DNA of 64,000 bases from Chryseobacterium sp. SSA4.19 (GTDB taxonomy: Bacteria > Bacteroidota > Bacteroidia > Flavobacteriales > Weeksellaceae), in NCBI RefSeq assembly GCF_022601875.1, contig NZ_JAKVIP010000003.1:133276-197275 (forward strand), written 5' to 3'. A program made the position numbers and the translations under genes. Under the pieces are notes generated by a model. That model worked only from the letters and a program-made list of their open reading frames with translations. It made no database searches and was not told where the DNA came from. Below are positions 62,825 to 64,000 of this stretch, piece after piece (position 1 is the first letter of the stretch; each line of letters begins with the position of its first letter).

Positions 62825-64000
62825 ATGAAGATACTCGCTATACGGATCAGGAACCTTGCTTCGTTGGAAGGCCAAACTGAGATAGATTTTACCGCAGAAC
62901 CGTTGCGTTCAGCCGGGATCTTTGCCATTACCGGAGCTACAGGAGCCGGAAAATCCACCATATTGGATGCCTTATGTCTGGCACTGTATGGGAAAACACC
63001 TCGCTACCTTCAGGCCAGAGAAATGGGAATAGAAATCCGCGATGTACAGGGAAGCACACTTAGCCAGGGTGATGTCCGCAGCATTCTGCGCGACGGAACG
63101 GCAGAAGGATTTGCCGAAGTTGACTTCAGGGGTGTTGACGGGCAGCATTACCGTGCTACCTGGAGTGTACGGCGCGCCAGAAACAGAGCGGAAGGCAGCA
63201 TGCAGTCTGATAATATTACACTTAAAAATATCACTTCCGATACTCCTGTCCCGGGCCGGAAGCAGGAAACATTAAATGAAATCGCCCGTCTGGTCGGATT
63301 GAATTTTGATCAGTTCACCCGATCTGTTTTATTGGCACAGGGTGATTTTACGGCTTTTATGAAGGCCAATAAAGATGAAAAATCATCCCTCCTCGAAAAG
63401 CTTACAGGAACCTCCGTATATTCTGAAATTTCAAAGAAGATTTATGAAAAATATAAAGGTGAAGAACAGCTGCTGAGGGATCTTGATCTCCGGAAACAGG
63501 GAATCATTACTCTTACCGAAGAAGAACTGTCGGTTCTGCTGGATGAACAGGCTACCCTGGAAACCATACTCAAAACATTAGAGCAGGATATTAAAGGTTT
63601 GACGGCAGAAATCGAATGGCACGAACAGCTTGCCCAGATGCGGATTAAATATGATGAAGCACAAATAGCATTCCTGAATGCTACCGATATCAGAACCGCT
63701 TCATTACCGAGAAAGCAGAAACTGTGGGCCGCCGAACAGGCACAGCAGACCCGTACTTGGGCAGATGCTCTAAGGAATGTCCGGCAACAGTATTCAGAAA
63801 AAACAAATATGTTCAACGTTTTAAAAGAAACCCTTTCTACTCTTCATACAGAAAAAGAACAGCTGGAAAGACTTCTTAATACTACAGAACATGATCTGAC
63901 AGTAAAAAACAACGCGTGGCAGGAAGCCTTACCTTTGCTGGAACAGGCGAGAAAGCTGGATACGCTATTATCCGAAAAGAAAGAACAGCTCGATAAAGCC
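62825..64000 (+). CDS. sbcC: Exonuclease subunit SbcC, N-terminal part (runs off right edge)
   Basis: First 392 codons of the Rad50-like ATPase. The start is ATG at 62825 (MKILAIRIRNLASLEGQTEI). Walker A is GATGAGKST (residues 37-45). The Q-loop region is FTRSVLLAQGDFTAFMKA, and from about residue 195 the sequence becomes a long Glu/Lys/Gln-rich coiled coil. The zinc hook, signature and Walker B lie beyond the window. Partner of SbcD just upstream. Confidence 0.93.
   Translation, partial: MKILAIRIRNLASLEGQTEIDFTAEPLRSAGIFAITGATGAGKSTILDALCLALYGKTPRYLQAREMGIEIRDVQGSTLSQGDVRSILRDGTAEGFAEVDFRGVDGQHYRATWSVRRARNRAEGSMQSDNITLKNITSDTPVPGRKQETLNEIARLVGLNFDQFTRSVLLAQGDFTAFMKANKDEKSSLLEKLTGTSVYSEISKKIYEKYKGEEQLLRDLDLRKQGIITLTEEELSVLLDEQATLETILKTLEQDIKGLTAEIEWHEQLAQMRIKYDEAQIAFLNATDIRTASLPRKQKLWAAEQAQQTRTWADALRNVRQQYSEKTNMFNVLKETLSTLHTEKEQLERLLNTTEHDLTVKNNAWQEALPLLEQARKLDTLLSEKKEQLDKA

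Overview
The window looks like a chromosomal segment of a Flavobacteriia bacterium, most likely of the Chryseobacterium/Elizabethkingia group. The reasons are low-GC DNA, several Bacteroidetes-type -7 boxes (TAnnTTTG) just upstream of genes, TonB-receptor-like outer-membrane barrels, an ABC-permease/M1-peptidase fusion, an S9 peptidase whose signal peptide ends before Gln, and TPR-AraC regulators. This placement is inferred from gene content only. No rRNA, tRNA, CRISPR array or intact insertion sequence was seen.

Left part (1-16 kb). A minus-strand operon encodes a PaoABC-type periplasmic molybdenum aldehyde oxidoreductase (Tat-exported 2Fe-2S subunit, FAD/4Fe-4S subunit, Moco subunit), followed by the XdhC maturation factor and the cofactor gene moaA, which runs off the left edge. 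Next come a PAP2 phosphatase, an aminoglycoside-phosphotransferase-like kinase, an NmrA-like reductase with a Crp/Fnr regulator, a secreted S9 peptidase, a stand-alone EF-Tu domain III-like protein, and an AKR-SDR-AraC operon. A decayed copy of the 3' end of the PAP2 gene lies just before the S9 peptidase.

Middle part (16-35 kb). A DUF2975/HTH pair is followed by an ABC ATPase and a permease-M1 peptidase fusion. Two tandem outer-membrane barrel genes are divergent from a TPR-AraC regulator. Then come small lipoproteins, an AraC regulator divergent from an FAD monooxygenase (with a 21-bp-spaced direct repeat between them), and an orphan multi-PAS histidine kinase.

Accessory block (35.1-52.2 kb). 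Five closely spaced plus-strand genes end at a strong terminator: two small related beta-rich proteins (one with a signal peptide), a 1218-aa beta-rich protein, an endonuclease/exonuclease/phosphatase-fold enzyme with all catalytic motifs, and a 3646-aa giant protein with about eight LysM-like modules. I cannot assign it to a described system, and it is the best candidate here for something new. A 642-aa lipoprotein with a cysteine-rich insert follows in its own unit.

Right part (54.6-64 kb). This holds a PlsC-type acyltransferase, an aldehyde dehydrogenase, a DJ-1/PfpI protein, a MarR-GNAT fusion with palindromes over its promoter, a PAS histidine kinase broken by a single-base frameshift, and sbcD with the start of sbcC, which runs off the right edge.
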